Assembly (NCBI GenBank): GCA_964393405.1
Contig: CAYMTR010000001.1
Coordinates: 1 to 64,000 of the forward strand
Direction of reading: 5' to 3'
DNA from: CAYMTR01 sp964393405
GTDB lineage: Bacteria; Bacteroidota; Bacteroidia; Bacteroidales; Prolixibacteraceae
DNA length: 64,000 bases
The notes under the pieces are model-generated. The model saw only the letters and a program-made list of their open reading frames with translations. It had not been told where the DNA came from and searched no databases. This document shows, in pieces, positions 62,745-64,000 of this stretch (positions are counted from its first letter, which is position 1; each line of letters begins with the position of its first letter). The position numbers were made by a program, and so were the translations under genes.

Positions 62745-62776
62745 CAAATGTAAGAAATTTTAGTGCCTGCAACAAA
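62745..62776 (-). promoter_or_regulatory. Promoter of atpDC (-33/-7 Bacteroidota type)
   Basis: On the minus strand TTTG (62776-62773), 20 bases, then TACATTTG (62752-62745), ending 19 bases before the atpD ATG. This is among the best consensus matches in the window. Confidence 0.65.
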
Positions 62777-62798
62777 TACCAAGCCTTATTTATGATTG

Positions 62799-63782
62799 CT
62801 ATTTTTCTCTCTCTAAAAGTAAATCTGCAATCTCGGAAAGTTCATTTAATATATTGGGGTCTGTCTTTATGTCTTTTAGACAATCTTTTGATTTTCTGAA
62901 GTATTCTTCAATCTTTTTCATTGTCATTTCTTTTATCCCGAGATCATCAAATACTCCTTTTACATTATGTATCTTTTCATCACGGTCGAATTCTTTGACC
63001 CCCAACCAATATTCCAAGGTTCGTAAATTCTCTCCTTTTGCCTCCTCAATTGCACTTATTAATAGGAAAGTCTTTTTATTGGAGACTATATCTCCTCCTA
63101 TTTTCTTTCCGAATTTCAATGTATCTCCAAAGGTGTCGAGATAATCATCTCTAAGCTGAAACGCAATTCCAAGGTTTAACCCAAAATTATATAACGAATT
63201 GGCTTCATTATCAGAAGCTCCTGCAAGCAATGCCCCCATCTTTAAACTCCCGGCAATTAAAACTGCAGTCTTTAACCTAATCATGTTGATATAACTCTCT
63301 AACGTAACTTTTACTGCACGCTCAAAATCTATATCATATTGCTGCCCTTCGCATACCTCCAAAGAAGTAAGCGTAAATAATTCTAGCACTTCCCGAATAT
63401 TTGAAGCTCTACATTTTAAGAGAAATTCAGTGGCAAGAATTGACATCGCATCTCCTGAAAGTATGGCTGCATTCTCTGAATATTGAATATGAACTGTCTT
63501 TTTATTCCTCCTAAGTACAGATTTATCCATGATATCATCATGCAGTAAAGTGAAATTATGAAAAACCTCAATTGATACAGCTGCAGGTAAAGCTTTATCA
63601 ACATCATCTTTAAACATTTTGTAGGCAAGAAGCAGCAGTATTGGCCTTATCCTCTTCCCCCCCATGTTCAAACAATAAATAACAGGTTCATATAAACTTG
63701 CTGGTTCTCTCTTCTCCAATCCCCAAATTTCATCCTGTAGTTTTCTTTCAAATACTTCCAGCAATTCATTAAATATCTTCAT
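62799..63782 (-). CDS. Trans-isoprenyl diphosphate synthase (farnesyl/geranylgeranyl type)
   Basis: A 327-residue prenyl transferase. First aspartate-rich motif in LLHDDIMDKS near residue 85, second in QLRDDYLDTFGD near residue 205, plus the early GGKRIRPILLLLA and late GGDIVSNKKTFL segments. The motif residues resemble short-chain (farnesyl or geranylgeranyl) synthases more than the long-chain enzyme at 54.4 kb; the product length is an inference. It probably supplies precursor to that enzyme and to the undecaprenyl pathway. It lies 73 bases upstream of atpD and may have its own promoter. Confidence 0.88.
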   Translation of the reverse strand: MKIFNELLEVFERKLQDEIWGLEKREPASLYEPVIYCLNMGGKRIRPILLLLAYKMFKDDVDKALPAAVSIEVFHNFTLLHDDIMDKSVLRRNKKTVHIQYSENAAILSGDAMSILATEFLLKCRASNIREVLELFTLTSLEVCEGQQYDIDFERAVKVTLESYINMIRLKTAVLIAGSLKMGALLAGASDNEANSLYNFGLNLGIAFQLRDDYLDTFGDTLKFGKKIGGDIVSNKKTFLLISAIEEAKGENLRTLEYWLGVKEFDRDEKIHNVKGVFDDLGIKEMTMKKIEEYFRKSKDCLKDIKTDPNILNELSEIADLLLEREK

Positions 63783-63816
63783 TTCAGTAAGTTATATATT
63801 ATTGATATGCTTATGC

Positions 63817-63824
63817 CAAAGCTA
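63817..63824 (-). promoter_or_regulatory. -7 box of the short-chain prenyl synthase gene
   Basis: TAGCTTTG on the minus strand, 34 bases before the ATG. No clear -33 element. Confidence 0.4.
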
Positions 63825-63905
63825 CACCTAAAGTAATACTTTCACTGATTATTGCAAAAGAACAAGAAAAGTTGTTTTCATCCTTATATTTAAGAAATCG
63901 AATGT

Positions 63906-63913
63906 TAAATTTG
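63906..63913 (+). promoter_or_regulatory. -7 box of the gene entering at the window end
   Basis: TAAATTTG, 23 bases before the ATG at 63937. Confidence 0.4.
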
Positions 63914-63936
63914 TAGTATAATCATAAGAAGGAAAG

Positions 63937-64000
63937 ATGTCGAACCTGATATTGATTTTTACTATTGCGGGTGCAACTGCTCTATTCCTATATGGGATGA
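63937..64000 (+). CDS. N-terminus of a probable Na/Pi cotransporter family protein (cut by window edge)
   Basis: Only 21 codons are visible, coding MSNLILIFTIAGATALFLYG and one more Met. The hydrophobic helix ending in L-F-L-Y-G-M is typical of the first membrane segment of Na/Pi cotransporter (PF02690) proteins, which open with a G-L-A-L-F-L-F-G-M-like motif. A TAAATTTG box and a GAAGGAAAG stretch precede the ATG. The assignment rests on very little sequence. Confidence 0.4.
   Translation, partial: MSNLILIFTIAGATALFLYGM

Overview
The window looks like a chromosomal scaffold from a member of the Bacteroidota, most likely an uncultured Bacteroidales-type bacterium. Pointers are several proteins with type IX secretion (T9SS) C-terminal sorting domains, many lipoproteins, a three-gene succinate dehydrogenase/fumarate reductase with a single cytochrome b subunit, atpD-atpC apart from the rest of the ATP synthase genes, AT-rich intergenic DNA, almost no Shine-Dalgarno sites, and repeated TAnnTTTG boxes (the Bacteroidota -7 element) just upstream of genes. 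An exact 100-base run of N at 10196-10295 shows an assembly gap, so this is probably a draft or metagenome-assembled genome.

Layout. 1-7.2 kb (minus strand): an ATPase gene cut by an in-frame stop, an FMN-binding lipoprotein and two large surface proteins. 7.4-9.4 kb: metG. 9.5-10.6 kb: an accessory island made of a REP-associated tyrosine transposase gene, REP-like palindromes on both sides, REP half-sites inside the reading frame, the assembly gap and a 30-bp perfect inverted repeat. 10.6-14 kb: a membrane protein, a DUF2461 protein, ispD and an overlapping RhuM-family gene. 13.9-23.4 kb: an alpha-2-macroglobulin/PbpC pair with a lipoprotein, then a convergent small lipoprotein. 23.5-27 kb: sdhCAB. 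27-38.4 kb: a GlmM-type phosphohexomutase, secreted proteins, glutamate dehydrogenase, a large GAF/PPDK-N/nucleotidyltransferase fusion, a phosphoesterase and a T9SS esterase. 38.4-45.8 kb: tRNA-Thr, a SulP transporter, DUF1573 and DUF486 proteins, an esterase, an ABC-2 exporter and an AraC regulator. 45.9-50.2 kb: two PAS-rich histidine kinases, the second fused to a receiver domain. 50.2-64 kb (largely housekeeping): polA, queD, an ArsR regulator, two trans-prenyltransferases, frr, a CPBP protease, comB, a PatB-like PLP enzyme, atpD-atpC and the first codons of a probable Na/Pi cotransporter.

How the genes fit together. Most of the window is core metabolism: isoprenoid supply (ispD and two prenyl diphosphate synthases), respiration (sdhCAB, atpDC), nitrogen metabolism (gdh) and information processing (metG, polA, frr, tRNA-Thr). 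The envelope theme is strong: the A2M/PbpC pair fits periplasmic defence coupled to peptidoglycan repair, and the T9SS cargo are surface or secreted proteins. The parts most worth a second look are the REP/transposase island, the GAF-PPDK_N-NTase fusion behind glutamate dehydrogenase, the palindromic candidate operator in front of the receiver-kinase gene, and the stand-alone HigA-like N-terminal domain behind polA.
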